This document shows positions 25,101 through 36,180 of a DNA stretch of 64,000 nt, piece by piece. The number at the start of each line of letters is the position of its first letter. Within the stretch, counting starts at the first letter, position 1. The translations under genes and the position numbers were made by a program. The DNA is taken from positions 786,770 to 850,769 of the forward strand of contig JACTAT010000016.1 of the NCBI GenBank assembly GCA_014526335.1. Direction: 5' to 3'. Source of the DNA: Chrysaora quinquecirrha (Eukaryota > Cnidaria > Scyphozoa > Semaeostomeae > Pelagiidae). The notes under the pieces were generated by a model. The model ran no database searches, was not told the origin of the DNA, and saw only the letters and a list, made by a program, of their open reading frames with translations.

Positions 25101-28100
25101 AGTTAGTAAGTATCTCTGAGAGTTTTAGCCCTGACAGCAACCTAGTTTTAAAAAAGACCGATTGGAACTTGTGTTTAGTTTGCCAGTCAGATTTAAATGA
25201 GAAATTAGTCTGCCCGTCAAATTCCAAACGCAAGGATAAATTTGCTGGTTATAAAAGTCTTCTAGAAGGCATTCATAATTTTCAAAAGATAAAAGAGCTT
25301 CCACATGATCTTAGTTCTGGAAGACTTTAGTTAGAAACACTGATCGAGAAAAATGCCAAATATCACAAGTCGTGTAAAAACAAGTTTGATCCTCATCATT
25401 TGGATCGGATACAGTTCACATCCGAGGAACTAGAAGAAAACAGTGCAACTGCTTCGTTGCAGAATGATGCCATAAATTCGACCGAGAACCCTGTTTCTAG
25501 AACTGTTACCAGGTCTTCCTACAGTAGCAGTAATTTTCAGAAGAACCGTTGCTTTTTCTGTGATTGTGTTGATCAGGAGAAAACCTCCGATCAGCGAAAA
25601 CATTCCAACTTTTTCATAGTGTGAGGGAAGCAGCTACCGAATTGGAAGATTCAAGACTTATTGCGAAACTAAGTGAGGGTGATTTGGTAGCGACTGAGGC
25701 ACAATATCACAACAAATGTCTAACTGCACTTTATAATAAGCAGAGAAGTAAGCGAAGTGCAGTTAAAAATGAAGAGGACGAGAGAAAATGGTCAACGGCA
25801 TAATTTTGTACGAAATTACTGAGTACATGAAGCGCATGTTGTGTACCAATGATACAGCACCTGTATTTAAGCTCAGTGACTTGGTATCATTGTTTTGTAA
25901 GAGGCTAGAGCATTACGGGTATGAATCAAAACGAACAGATGTTCATAGCTCACGTTTGAAGGATAGCATTTTGCAAAATGTACCAGAATTAGAAGAAACC
26001 AAGATCGGTCGCGATATTCAGCTGAACTTTAAAAGAGACACTGGGAGAGCAGTCTTTACTGCTTGTCATAATGCAGAGAGTGACGGAATGTGCCTTTCTC
26101 GGGCTGCTATGATAATTAGAAAGGCGATGTTTGATGAATTTCCGCAATTCGAAGGAACTTTCGGTGAAAATGCAAAGAAAATTCTGTTCCAAAAGTGCTT
26201 TTACGTTTTATTGCAATGGTGTTGGAGGGGGGAGACATAGAACCCGATTTTGATGAAGCTGAACAAGAGAATGAAGCTGCACTTTCAATTTCACAATTGA
26301 TAAGATTCAATTCTTTAAAAAGGAAGAGAAAGGAAGAAGCGTCCCACCAGAGGCATCTCATCCAGAGAGAAACACCACTGCCTCTTTATACAGGATTAGC
26401 GATTTACACGGAAACTCGTAACAAACATTTGATAGAACGGATGTCATCGCTTGGTTTAAGCGTTTCTTATGATCGAGTGAAGTGTATACAAGAGTCCTTA
26501 GCTGTGCACCTGTGTAACACCTTTAAAGAACGAGGGACAGTTGCTCCAATGCAGTTGCAAAAAGGATTATTTACAGTGGCTGCCATCGACAATCTTGACC
26601 AGAATGCCAGTTCAGCAACTGCTAAATCTCATTTTCATGGTACGGCAATTTCTTTGTTTCAGTTCGGTAAAGTAGATGATACGACGAAGAAGACTAGAGT
26701 ATTTAAAGCGAACGAGAAGCCAATGAGCGATATTTCATTGCCAGATTACTACACAGAAATTGAACCATTTAGCGAGGCAAAAAGCGAGTTACCAATGCCG
26801 CTAACGAACACCACAACTCATGTTCCTGCAACAGATGCAATTGATAATTCTAGAGAATGGGTCGAAAACGTTAATAAAATCTTAAACGATGAATATCAAG
26901 TCGACAGCTTGGAGGAAAGTAAAACAGCATTATGGTCAGCATTTTATTCAAGAAAGCAGCAAGCTCCATCTTTATCACCATGCGAAAATGCCATGCTTCC
27001 ACTTATTAACGAAAGCATTAATTCAAAGGCAGTAGTTAGACATTGTCTAAAGATTATTAGCAAAACTGTACAGGATTTGAACCCAGGACAGATCGCGATA
27101 GTTACCGCAGATCAGCCAGTTTTTGCACTGGCTAAGCAGGTGCAGTGGCAGCATCCTTCAGAATTTGGAGAAGATAAAATTCTAGTCATGATGGGAGATC
27201 TCCATATTGAAATGGCATTTATGGATGCGATTGGAGATTGGTTGGAAGGTAGTGAGTGGGAGGAGATATTTGTTGCCGCTGGGGTGACAACACCAGGAAC
27301 TAGCAAGACATATCTTTCAGGGCATAACGTTAAAAAATGCCGGTACGCACATCAAGTTTCACTAGCTGCTTTGCACCATTTGTTAATGAAAGATTGGCAA
27401 CGTTACATCAAAGATCATCAATGCGAAATTTCTCTTGACAAATGGATCGAAAAGAGAAGAAATGAATGTGCCCAATTTGAGTATTGGTATACAGTTTACG
27501 AGCTTGAGTCACTACTACTTCAATTTGTAAGAAGCATCAGGGAAGCCAATTTTCTTTTATACCACGACACATTGGAACAAATTGCCCCATGGATCTTCCT
27601 ACTGGATCACATCAATTACGCTCGCTGGTTATCTGTGTATCTGCAACTTTTGAGAGAAATGCCGGTACGTCATCCAGACATTAACATGCAGTTTCAACGT
27701 GGTGAGTTTGTTATTCAGAAAGGAAATCGAAAATTTTCATGCATTGGTATAGACCAAGCCCATGAGCAAAATAATAAAGTGGTTAAGGGGGCTGGAGGTG
27801 TAAAGGGAATACTCGATAAACCAAATGCATTACTAAAGTGGATGATAGCTGGACCGGAGATGGGAATGATGGTTAAGGAATATGAAGTTTTGCTGGGAAA
27901 GCATGATGACAACAACGAAGCGAGACATCATGAGGACACGAATGCATTCGAAAAGAGATTTAAGAAAGATGTGAGATCATTTGTTCAAGTTCTAGAAAAT
28001 GAAGGAAGCCCTTTTTCAGAAGAAGAAGATATCTTGGTTACATTGATAAGTAAAGTCATAATGAATAAAGATGTAGTTCAATCCATGAGGGGAGCCAGGG

Positions 28101-31100
28101 CAATTGGCAAGTTACAATATAACAACTTTATAGAAGACAGAATAAGTACCGGAAAAATATCTATCCACGAGGTCATTAAGAAAAATAAATTATGTCTGTT
28201 CAGAGGCAAGCATACTGTAGTCACACCTAAAGAGAAGCTGAAATTCAATGCAATGAAACAGGACTGCAAGCTCTTTGCTAGCTTGTACATTATTTGTCAA
28301 AGTAGGGAATGCGATTTGAAAAGTTTCTTCTCGCATGAAAATCATTCATATCCTCCGTCAATTTCTTCGTATGGACAACTAAGGCAAACTTCAAAGTCTG
28401 ACACACTGAAGGTTCTAGGCTCAATCTTTAAGCCTGAGGCACTAAGACCGTCGCATGTGTCTTGTGTCCTCCTTGATGGTGCTGCTGTTGTTCACATGGT
28501 TGCTCCTAAGAAGTCCAAAACATTTGTCGAATATGCAGAGAACGAGTTTGCTGCTTATGTAAGAAGCTTTTTCAAAGAAGATGATATAAAGAGAATCGAC
28601 CTGATATTTGATGTGTACAAAGAAAACAGTATCAAAGAAGGAGCTCGACAGAAACGCGGAAAAGGGATGCGGCTTAGAGTAGTAGAGTCTACTCTTATTC
28701 CAAAAAACTGGAAAAATTTCCTTAAAGATAGTGAAAATAAGGAGGAGCTTTTCAAATTTTTAGCCAAATCTGTTGTCAATTGCATTTCGGCAGACAAGGT
28801 AGTTGTAGTTACATTAATGGATCAAGTGTTGACAAATGGGGCAACAGTTCTGCAGAATCAGTTAAGTCCTTGCAATCACGAAGAAGCCGATACGAGGCTT
28901 CTTCTACATGCATCAAATTGTGGCTTGCATGGTCATAACAAAGTCTTGATAAAAACTGTCGACACTGACGTTGTGATCATTGCGTTGTCTCAGTTTTCAC
29001 ATTTGAATATAAAGGAGCTCTGGATAGAGCTTGGTTCTGGGAAAGATACGAAGTGGTATCCCATACAAGAAATTGCGTCTGCCGTTGGTCTTGACATCTG
29101 CTCTGGCATCTTGTTCTGGTATGCGATGTCTGGATGCGATACAGTATCTGCATTTGCTGGGAGAGGAAAAATTCTTGCTTGGAAGACATGGCAATTCTTT
29201 TCAGAAGTCACGAGTGTTTTCAAGCGTTTGTCAAACAATCCCAAACAGATATCAGAGGAAGACTTTGCTACTCTGGAACGATTTACTGTCTTATTGTATG
29301 ATAGATCTAGTACAATTACAGATGTCAATGAAAGTCGCCAGTGGTTATTTACAAAGAAATCAAGGTCAATTGAACTAGTACCTCCTACAAAAGATGCGCT
29401 GTTTCTGCACATGTTACGAGCTGCATACCAGGCCGGGTGAGTCTGAGTCTTCAAGTTTTTGCTCCAATAACTTCTCCCAATTAAGGGTTTTCATTACCAC
29501 CATAGCAATCTAATGAGAGCAAGCCTTACCGTAATTCTAATTTTATTTCAGCTATGTATGGAATCAGAGTTTGGTTAAATTACAATCATTACCAGATGTT
29601 ACTAAATGGGGTTGGTTATTTACAGATGGTGCTCTTGTTCCCCGATGGTTAACACTAGAGCCTGTTTCCAAAGCATTAAGTGAGCTAAAGCACTGTCGTT
29701 GTAAAAAAGGGTGTGCCGTAAGATGCTCGTGCAAAACTGTTAATCTGCCGTGTACTGAAATGTGTAGCTGCAATGGACAATGTCTGAACGTAGTCAACTG
29801 ACCTCTCTTCTACGAAAGTAAAGGTACTTCTTTCACAAACTTCATGCCATGTAATCATGCAATTTGTTAAGTTAAGGAACAATATGTTTTGTCTTTCAAC
29901 GCTCTGTGTTCTTTACAATCTTTGCGCGCAAAGCTGTGAATTTTTTGTCTTTAGTATTCATGAACATTCACTGTACAATAAGGGATCTTGACCAGAGGTA
30001 CAATGGTACGATTAGGGGTCTGGACCAGAGTACCCCAATCTAAAAATAGATGTTGGGGGTAAGATATGATCTGGGTCTACATCACCCCAGTCTAAAAATA
30101 GAAGTTAGGGGTAAGATATGATTTGGGTCTATATCACATATTATTAAGCTTATCAAACTGCCTTTATAATGTGAATTGTGACGTTCTATGACCTGGCGTT
30201 CTCTGTTTATGGTAAATGGTACGGTAAGGGGTCTGGACCAGAGTACCCCAGTCTAAAAATAGAAGTTAGGGGTAAGATATGATTTGGGTCTATATCACAT
30301 ATTATTAAGCTTATCAAACTGCCTTTATATTGAGAATTGTGACTTTCTATGACCTGGCGTTCTCTGTTTATGGTAAATGGTACGGTAAGGGGTCTGGACC
30401 AGAGTACCCCAGTCTAAAAATAGAAGTTAGGGGTAAGATATGATTTGGGTCTATATCACATATTATTAAGCTTATCAAACTGCCTTTATAATGTGAATTG
30501 TGACGTTCTATGACCTGGCGTTCTCTGTTTATGGTAAATGGTACGGTAAGGGGTCTGGACCAGAGTACCCCAGTCTAAAAATAGAAGTTAGGGGTAAGAT
30601 ATGATTTGGGTCTATATCACATATTATTAAGCGTATCAAGCTGCCTTTATATTGTGAATTGTGACTTTCTATGACCTGGCGTTCTCTGTTTATGGCCAAT
30701 GGTACAATTAGGGGTCTGGGATAGAGTACCCCAGTCTAAAAATAGAAGTTAGGGGTAAGATATGATTTGGGTCTATATCACATCTTTTTCAGCGTATCAA
30801 ACTGCCTTCATATTGTGAATTGTGACGTTCTATGACCTGGCGTTCTCTGTTTATGGTAAATGGTACGGTAAGGGGTCTGGACCAGAGTACCCCAGTCTAA
30901 AAATAGACCTTAGGAGCAAAATATGATTTGGGTCTATATCTTGTATCACAATTTGCACAATTGTTCTGCTAATCTCCCTCACTACAATGAGAACAACTGA
31001 TATTAAGCCAGTGAAACATGAGTGCGTATCTAGAAAGTTCAAAAGTCTCATGTATACAGTAGCGGTGTTTAATTCTCAGAATCTCTCTTTACAAAAGATT

Positions 31101-33706
31101 TGTTGCACGACAAACACGAGGACGTCGAACATGAATATCAAAAGAATGTTACAGAATTGGGCAATTCTTTAGCTCAGACATCCCTTAAAGACGAATCGTT
31201 GGCACTTCAAAACTGCTCTTCTTTGGTTAAAATTAAAAGGGAAGAGCAAAACAAGCAAGGAATTGCACAAGATTTCAATGTTAGACCAACAACGAACCAC
31301 AGTTCGCAACTTGTCAAGTTATTAACTTCAAATAACAACAAAATGGCAAAAATCAAAACTGAACCTGTCACTGATAATTTCGAAACAGAAAAAGATGACA
31401 ATTACCGTGAGTATTTTTGTTTTTTTTCTCTGCATATTCGGTCGTTTATAAGGAAGTTGAGGCTGAAAATTCCCAAAAAATTAAGGAACTGTAAGGAACT
31501 GTAAGGAACTGTCGAGGCTCGGATGAAAAACCAAAAATAATTTTTTTCAAGAACAAGACGATTTGTACGGAATAATTACAGAATAACAATCTATTTCCTA
31601 TCGTTCTGCCAAAAAAGACTCCATTTATATTTGAAAAATGAAGCAAGTTTATAGTATTTGCTGTAAAAATTAGTATTCAAACATTTCTCACGACAAGGAA
31701 CAATATAAAGATTTTTAGCCTCATTTTCTTGAAAAATTAAGGAACTCCAGCCTCAACTCAGACCAAAGGTTCCTTATCGGACACAACTTTTCGCCAAGAA
31801 ACTGTTGAATAAAAAACGTGTAGTGCAGCCTTTGTCCTGATCCTGATATTAAGTAGAATGATTACCTGAGTCCCAGTTATCCCTCGTGAGACCGAGGCTA
31901 GCACTAAAAGGAGATCGCTCAAACTGGTAGTTTGAGCGTCCAGCAATTCAATTCAATAGCGAAACTACGACTCAGGTAATCAGTCTAGATATTAAGGCCC
32001 TGGCCAAACGATCAAACGTTGTTTGTCAGACATTTTTGCTTCCGTCAAGCAAAAAATGTTTTCACAAACATTGACAAACAAATTTAGCCTACTTTTTTGT
32101 AAAGCAATGTTTTGTGGTGTGGCCAAAAGTTCAAACATTGCTTGTAAAGCAAATCTCAAAGGTTTGACCAACAATGTTTCATCGTTTGGGCAGGGCTTTG
32201 AGTTTTAGTTTTACTGCACAGCCTCCAAGCCTAGCTCAAAGCTCTCAACATTTCATTGAAGAAGACTTACACTTTTTTTTAATAAGCAATTTGACTTTCG
32301 TTCAGCCCTCAAAGTTGCTTAAAATTTTAGAAATTTCAGCCCTCAAAGTTACTTAAACGTTGCTTAACATTTTTTGTTTCTACTAACCACCCCTGACTTC
32401 GCGGGTCAAAATCGTCATCTGTTAGGCCTACAACATGACTTTTGGGAGACAGTAAGTGGAAAAACGTTATCTAACGAACATCAACATGCAAAACATAAGC
32501 ACGAAGAACAATTTCCTAACACAAGAAAGAGAATAAGCTTGGTTGTTTGACTTCTTAGTTGCTTACAGTAGTTCAATTGAGCCCTCACGTTTCTTAATGT
32601 TAAGGTCAACTAAGCCCTAATTGCTTATTAAAAAAAGTGTAACTATTTCGCAGCGAAATTCAGCTATGTTGAGAGCGCGGTGTTCAAACGCATTCAATAT
32701 TTCACTGAAAATTTCGTTGCATCACTGAAAAACATATTGAAGAATGGAAATGCTGAGCTGATGTGCTGAAGATTTTTCAGTTGCGTTTCATGTCCGCTTT
32801 ACTGAACAAGACTGAACTACACTGAACACCATTCAACATCATACAACTAATCATAGATGATAGAGGTGTTCACATGCTCCAAACATTACTACGAACAATG
32901 TTGTTCAGCCTTGTTCAGTATAATGTTGAGAGCTGTTGAACCAGGCTTAACAATAAAGGATTCGATGTAGCCGTTCCTTATAAGCTTGTCGTCATAAGCC
33001 GGCCGTTTCTAGCCGGTATAGATGAGTGTAAATATGTGTGTAAATGAACTGAATAAAGCTTCTTTTAGTGCTAAAATTTAATTGAGTAATTTTTCTTTCA
33101 GTTAACATCGACTGGAATTTCGATGAACTACTGCACCCTGAAGACTGGATCGAGCATGAGCAATGGTACAAACAGCAGTATCTTCATCATTATGATCATT
33201 ATTATAATAAAGACAACAACGCAAAGAACCGAAAATGTTATGGGTCGTACTCAAATGAACATCGTATCAAGGCAACGGAGTACGTGCGATCGGGAAACAC
33301 GCTATCTGCCGCGTCAAAAGAATTCAATATACCAAAATCTACCATACATACATGGCTAAATGAAGGTAATACTCCATGTGAACTTCCTACTGAAGTTGAA
33401 AATGCAGTTGTTGATCAAATCGAACAAGGAAAGGACGGTGAAACATCGCCTAATTTAATTATTATCAAGAAAAAGGCCGAAGAGGTCGCTTCACCTCGTG
33501 TTGATAAATTCAGGCCTAGTTTCGCGTGGTGTCGTGATTTTATGAAACGTCATTATATGGACAAGGCGGACGCCGTTGATTCGAAAAGAATTTGCAGGGA
33601 AAATGGCGCTGATCACAAACCTAGCATTAATGACCTCGTTTCGGTGCTAGGCCTCGCACCCAATCATTCCGAACACGTGACTGAAGTGACGGGAAGTATG
33701 ATGTGA
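17744..33706 (+). CDS. Transcription regulator with two pipsqueak-type helix-turn-helix domains
   Basis: Six exons: 17744-17789, 18982-19368, 21369-21620, 22383-22574, 31098-31406 and 33102-33706. All five introns are phase 1 with AG/GT borders, and the total is 1791 bases, 596 codons plus TGA. The ATG has a good context (gacATGG). HTH_psq 1 is at about residues 239-280 (GTYSKNT...IPKSTVHNWL) and HTH_psq 2 at about 444-483 (GSYSNEH...IPKSTIHTWL). A stretch at 532-546 (FRPSFAWCRDFMKRH) resembles the CENP-B/Tc5 DNA-binding fold. Exon 5 encodes two psi-K-x-E SUMO-type sites at K339 and K379. A W-H-W-Y-Q-HYD pattern near the N-terminus recurs before HTH_psq 2, suggesting internal duplication. Such proteins bind DNA in the nucleus; the targets here are unknown. 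Intron 4 holds the 7.0 kb transposon. The first AATAAA after the stop is near 34484. I know no specific orthologue. Confidence 0.85.
18012..18242 (+). mobile_element. Second copy of the 10801-11439 element, without the nested insertion
   Basis: Runs from a TTTTATAAGAAAA end to TTCTTATACAAAC...CTGTA. It is collinear with 10810-10960 and 11372-11439. It lies in intron 1 of the pipsqueak gene. Confidence 0.65.
19780..20350 (+). repeat. Diverged repeat shared with 7160-7600
   Basis: Second copy of the preceding repeat, in intron 2 of the pipsqueak gene, interrupted by 19831-20070. Confidence 0.45.
19831..20070. mobile_element. Inverted-repeat element with ACACGGGATCGGA ends
   Basis: Left ACCCCATTTACACGGGATCG, right the inverse of ACCCCGTTTATACGGGATCG. 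The interior is full of GGATCC/GGATC and ACTTTTGGATC repeats. It interrupts a longer repeat also seen, uninterrupted, at about 7160-7600. The target duplication is unclear (TAAGAC lies near both sides). Confidence 0.6.
21690..22195 (+). repeat. GAT/ATG trinucleotide arrays
   Basis: Two impure (GAT)n blocks, about 21690-21975 and 22056-22195, separated by about 80 bases containing an inverted CTGTGTACCAGAC / GTCTGGTACACAG pair. They lie in intron 3 of the pipsqueak gene. Confidence 0.9.
23264..23733. mobile_element. Inverted-repeat element with arms over 100 bases
   Basis: Left ATAGACCTTTTTAAAGAGGC and right the inverse of ATAGACCTTTTCAAGGAGGC. The arms stay alignable through GGTAGAC(A/G)TTT and GGGAATC(G/C)TCTC to ACTGGAATTA. 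About 470 bases with a spacer of roughly 200. It lies in intron 4 of the pipsqueak gene, left of the large transposon. Confidence 0.7.
23958..24760 (+). repeat. Left terminal array of 161-base units
   Basis: After a terminal stretch of about 80 bases, the unit beginning GTTTGATACGCT starts at 24037, 24198, 24359, 24520 and 24681, a spacing of exactly 161 bases each time. That is four full units and a partial fifth. Each unit carries TAGACTGGGGTACTCT, CAGAGAACGCCAGGTCATAG and CCCAAATCATATCTTACC with a few substitutions. The last unit is the most diverged and runs into the single-copy 5' part of the element. The same unit appears inverted at the right end. Confidence 0.9.
25082..29801 (+). pseudogene. 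Academ-like transposase/nuclease gene, N-terminal part broken
   Basis: The catalytic part is one open frame from 26195 to 29437 (about 1,081 codons), then a short intron (29438-29551, GTGAGT...TTTCAG) and a last exon 29552-29801. Numbering from 26195, D306 (TADQP), D335 (MGDLH) and E524 (DQAHEQNNK) form a DDE-like set. D761, D806, E896/E897, D899, D923, D925 and D982 follow the order and rough spacing of FEN1/XPG nuclease acids. The last exon ends in nine cysteines (CRCKKGC...CSCNGQC). Upstream, the same protein continues from 25082 but is interrupted by an in-frame TAG at 25328 and by frame changes near 25615, 25790 and 26205. This copy is therefore probably dead, although its core is intact. 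Cys-pairs in the N-terminal part (CLVC, CFFC) suggest zinc binding. Confidence 0.8.
30000..30984 (-). repeat. Right terminal array of 161-base units, inverted relative to the left array
   Basis: The anchor TATCAA(A/G)CTGCC recurs at 30151, 30312, 30473, 30634 and 30795, again exactly 161 bases apart, preceded by a shortened unit near 30000-30100 and followed by a partial unit up to the terminal TIR. Neighbouring units here look nearly identical. The array is the reverse complement of 24037-24760. It begins about 200 bases after the transposase stop codon. Confidence 0.9.
31439..31822 (+). mobile_element. TACAC-family element close to 291-661, damaged at both ends
   Basis: Shares long stretches with 291-661 (GAGGCTGAAAATTCCC, ACTCCAGCCTCAACTCAGAC). 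The left TACACGTTTTT is missing. The right end has about 33 extra bases between GGTTCCTTAT and AAAAAACGTGTA. AAGGAAC occurs six or more times, with a triplicated AAGGAACTGT. It lies in intron 5 of the pipsqueak gene, just after exon 5. Confidence 0.75.
31859..31981. mobile_element. Short inverted-repeat element with ATTACCTGAGTC ends, copy 1
   Basis: GATTACCTGAGTC at the left and GACTCAGGTAATC at the right. Internal GAGATCGCTCAAACTGGTAG and GAGCGTCCAGCA are shared with copy 2 at 55852-55977. Confidence 0.6.
31996..32198. mobile_element. GGCCCTGGCCAAACG inverted-repeat element, copy 1
   Basis: Left GGCCCTGGCCAAACGATCAA, right the inverse of AAGCCCTGCCCAAACGATGA. Internal repeats of (A)CAAGCAAA and TCAAACGTTG. 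Related copies lie at about 3994-4171 and 57602-58233. Confidence 0.65.
32268..32641 (+). mobile_element. TACAC-family miniature element, AAGCAA type
   Basis: Ends TACAC + T-run + AATAAGCAA and TTGCTTATT + A-run + GTGTA. TTGCTTA recurs near both ends with a few variants (TTACTTA, TTTCTTA). The middle is nearly the same as the inverted element at 57771-58160, so both copies are probably young. It lies in intron 5 of the pipsqueak gene. Confidence 0.85.
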
Positions 33707-35145
33707 AATTTGGAAATATACTCAAATGCATATGATTTGAATTTGAAATACACTGAGTCAGATATTTATGAAATTGTGTGAATAGTCGAATTATTGATTT
33801 ACGCGGATTTGATTTCGCCACAGACTGATTCTGCAAAGCACTAGAGTTTGTTAATTGAATGCCTGGGAGAGGTACTCGTATGTTTTGACCTACGGGGACG
33901 TGCCCCGAACAGAGTATCGCTTTCAGATATTCAACTTCAAGACCGGGTGTCATTTCGTTTCTTCTTATGACCGAGTGACAGGGTTTTCCTTGCAATGGTT
34001 TGACTCTGCAACCCTCTGCGACAGATCGATGTTGTACAATTCAGGCAATATAGTCGCCAAATTTGCATTTCTTTGTTTATTCTTTTTAATTGTATTTTTA
34101 TGTATTTGTATTATATACTGTCAGTGTGCTTGTATTACCAATTTAATTGATTGTTCATGTCTGATTCATTAGCTACGCAAATGGTTGCGAATGTTAGGGT
34201 TAGTTCTGTACGCTAGCGAATCTACGCTCTACTGTGGTTGATACTGTGGTGGGTTTTTTGCGTACTTTGGTGGATAAGCACTACTGTGGTGGGTTATTAT
34301 GGTTGATGTTGTTGGTTGACGCCAAAGCCCCATAAACTTAAAACGATAACCTACAGTAAAAATCCACAACAAGAACTTAAATTTCAGAATACAGCCTGTT
34401 TAGGTTCTTATTAATTCCTTAGACCCACGGGGAGGGTTGGCAGGAAAATTGGGCATTTTGTGCATTGCCCTGTTTGCCTGCCTGAATAAACCTTTTACTG
34501 TCAGGTGATTGGCCATTGGAAATCCTGGTTTCCGGCCGGCAATGCACCTTGTCCAACAGAACGAAAAAGTTCTGTCGGAAGGAAAATAGACGAGAAAACA
34601 GAAGAAGGGAGATAGGGAGGGTGGGGATTTGAAAGGATTTAGGACACTTTCTTGAATCCTTGAACTCTTCGCTGCAACCAACTACGACGCTCGAATGCCT
34701 CACCCGCAAACACGCGGGTGGGCCCATGTTGTCATAGTAATTAACTTTGGTTAAACAACGTCTAACCACTATTAAATAAATAAAGCATGGTCAAAGATTT
34801 AGCAGGCCCCTGCTGAATTTTCCGAATGCAATGTTTTGAAGTCCATGAACGAACGAGGTTAACCTAAGCACAAATTGCATTTGAGCCCCAGTGAGTGATC
34901 CAAGTCCCTTAACTAAGAACTTCTTTTGATACGAGGCTAAAATGGTTCTTATTAGGTGGGTAGAAAATTTATGATTCCAGGCTGCGGGTTCTTGGTAAAT
35001 TAAGGTTCTTATATGTGCGGGTTTTTATACTGTATTTTTAATGCTGCTAAATTGTATTTTATTGACCATTGAAATAAGAGCCTATTACCAGATGGCTCAT
35101 CGCCATAGAAATGATCGTCTCCGAGATTGACTGTCAATTTATCAG
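33707..35145. other. 3' flank of the pipsqueak gene
   Basis: Probable 3' UTR up to an AATAAA near 34484 or 34775. 34206-34300 has loose tandem ACTGTGGTGGGTT units. Nothing else is supported. Confidence 0.4.
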
Positions 35146-35530
35146 TACACGTTTTTTATAAGAAACCTAGAACTAGACACCCAAGAAGTTAAGAAACTTC
35201 TAGAACTAAGAGGAAGAAGTTAAGAAACTGTAGAAATGTTTGCGTCCGTTTTCCAATATACTGATTCACATTTGTGGAGGTAGTAATTAGTTCTCACGCA
35301 TTTCCGTGCGATTTCTCGCACCAGCCTGGCTAATTCCGTGCGATTTCTCGCATCTGTAAGCAATACTTTATCCCGTGTATCCTACAGAAGGTTTTTGTCG
35401 TTTTTACTACAATTTATTTCAATTGATTAAGAAACTGTTAAGAAACTTTTAGAACTAAAATTGGGCCAAAAGTTAAGAGACTTTTAAAACTAGGCCCCGA
35501 GCTAGGTTTCTTATAACAAAAATAAGTGTA
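35146..35530 (+). mobile_element. TACAC-family miniature element, AAGAAAC type
   Basis: Left end TACACGTTTTTTATAAGAAA, right end TTTCTTATAACAAAAATAAG then TGTA. Six of seven internal motifs read AAGAAAC (one AAGAGAC). The centre holds a tandem pair of ATTCCGTGCGATTTCTCGCA. Confidence 0.85.
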
Positions 35531-35680
35531 CGGGTATGTGCCACCTATTATGGACTGGTTTTTGGCCCTGAAATTCTGCAAACATGGACATGATTTTATG
35601 GCGGCCGACATGTGCCAATCCTCATCAATTTACAAATCTTCATTTCAAATTCAGAATCTAAGAAGTCCTCTTTATCAGAA

Positions 35681-36180
35681 NNNNNNNNNNNNNNNNNNNN
35701 NNNNNNNNNNNNNNNNNNNNNNNNNNNNNNNNNNNNNNNNNNNNNNNNNNNNNNNNNNNNNNNNNNNNNNNNNNNNNNNNNNNNNNNNNNNNNNNNNNNN
35801 NNNNNNNNNNNNNNNNNNNNNNNNNNNNNNNNNNNNNNNNNNNNNNNNNNNNNNNNNNNNNNNNNNNNNNNNNNNNNNNNNNNNNNNNNNNNNNNNNNNN
35901 NNNNNNNNNNNNNNNNNNNNNNNNNNNNNNNNNNNNNNNNNNNNNNNNNNNNNNNNNNNNNNNNNNNNNNNNNNNNNNNNNNNNNNNNNNNNNNNNNNNN
36001 NNNNNNNNNNNNNNNNNNNNNNNNNNNNNNNNNNNNNNNNNNNNNNNNNNNNNNNNNNNNNNNNNNNNNNNNNNNNNNNNNNNNNNNNNNNNNNNNNNNN
36101 NNNNNNNNNNNNNNNNNNNNNNNNNNNNNNNNNNNNNNNNNNNNNNNNNNNNNNNNNNNNNNNNNNNNNNNNNNNNNNNN
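35681..36180. other. Assembly gap of 500 Ns
   Basis: The run is exactly 500 unknown bases, the size often used for gaps of unknown length. Open frames that read through it are artefacts. Confidence 0.99.

Larger units (their letters stand above)
23958..30984 (+). mobile_element. Academ-like DNA transposon with inverted 161-base repeat arrays
   Basis: A 7,027-base element inside intron 4 of the pipsqueak gene. Its ends are inverted: the left end starts TAGTGCAGGAGATTAG, and the right end read on the minus strand starts TAGTGAGGGAGATTAG. Both run into a shared TTGTGCAAATTGTGATACAAG-type stretch and then into arrays of the same 161-base unit in opposite orientation. A 3-base CAA flanks both sides (23955-23957 and 30985-30987), a candidate target duplication. 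The encoded protein combines DDE-like acidic residues, a FEN1/XPG-like region and a C-terminal Cys-rich motif. From memory the Academ superfamily has an XPG-type nuclease, a Cys8 finger and 3-4 base duplications, so Academ is the best family guess. It was not tested by alignment. Confidence 0.75.

Noticed and set aside
25600..26210. Programmed frameshifting in the transposase gene
   Set aside because: Three shifts and a stop in 1.1 kb, without conserved slippery sites, fit decay or sequence error better.
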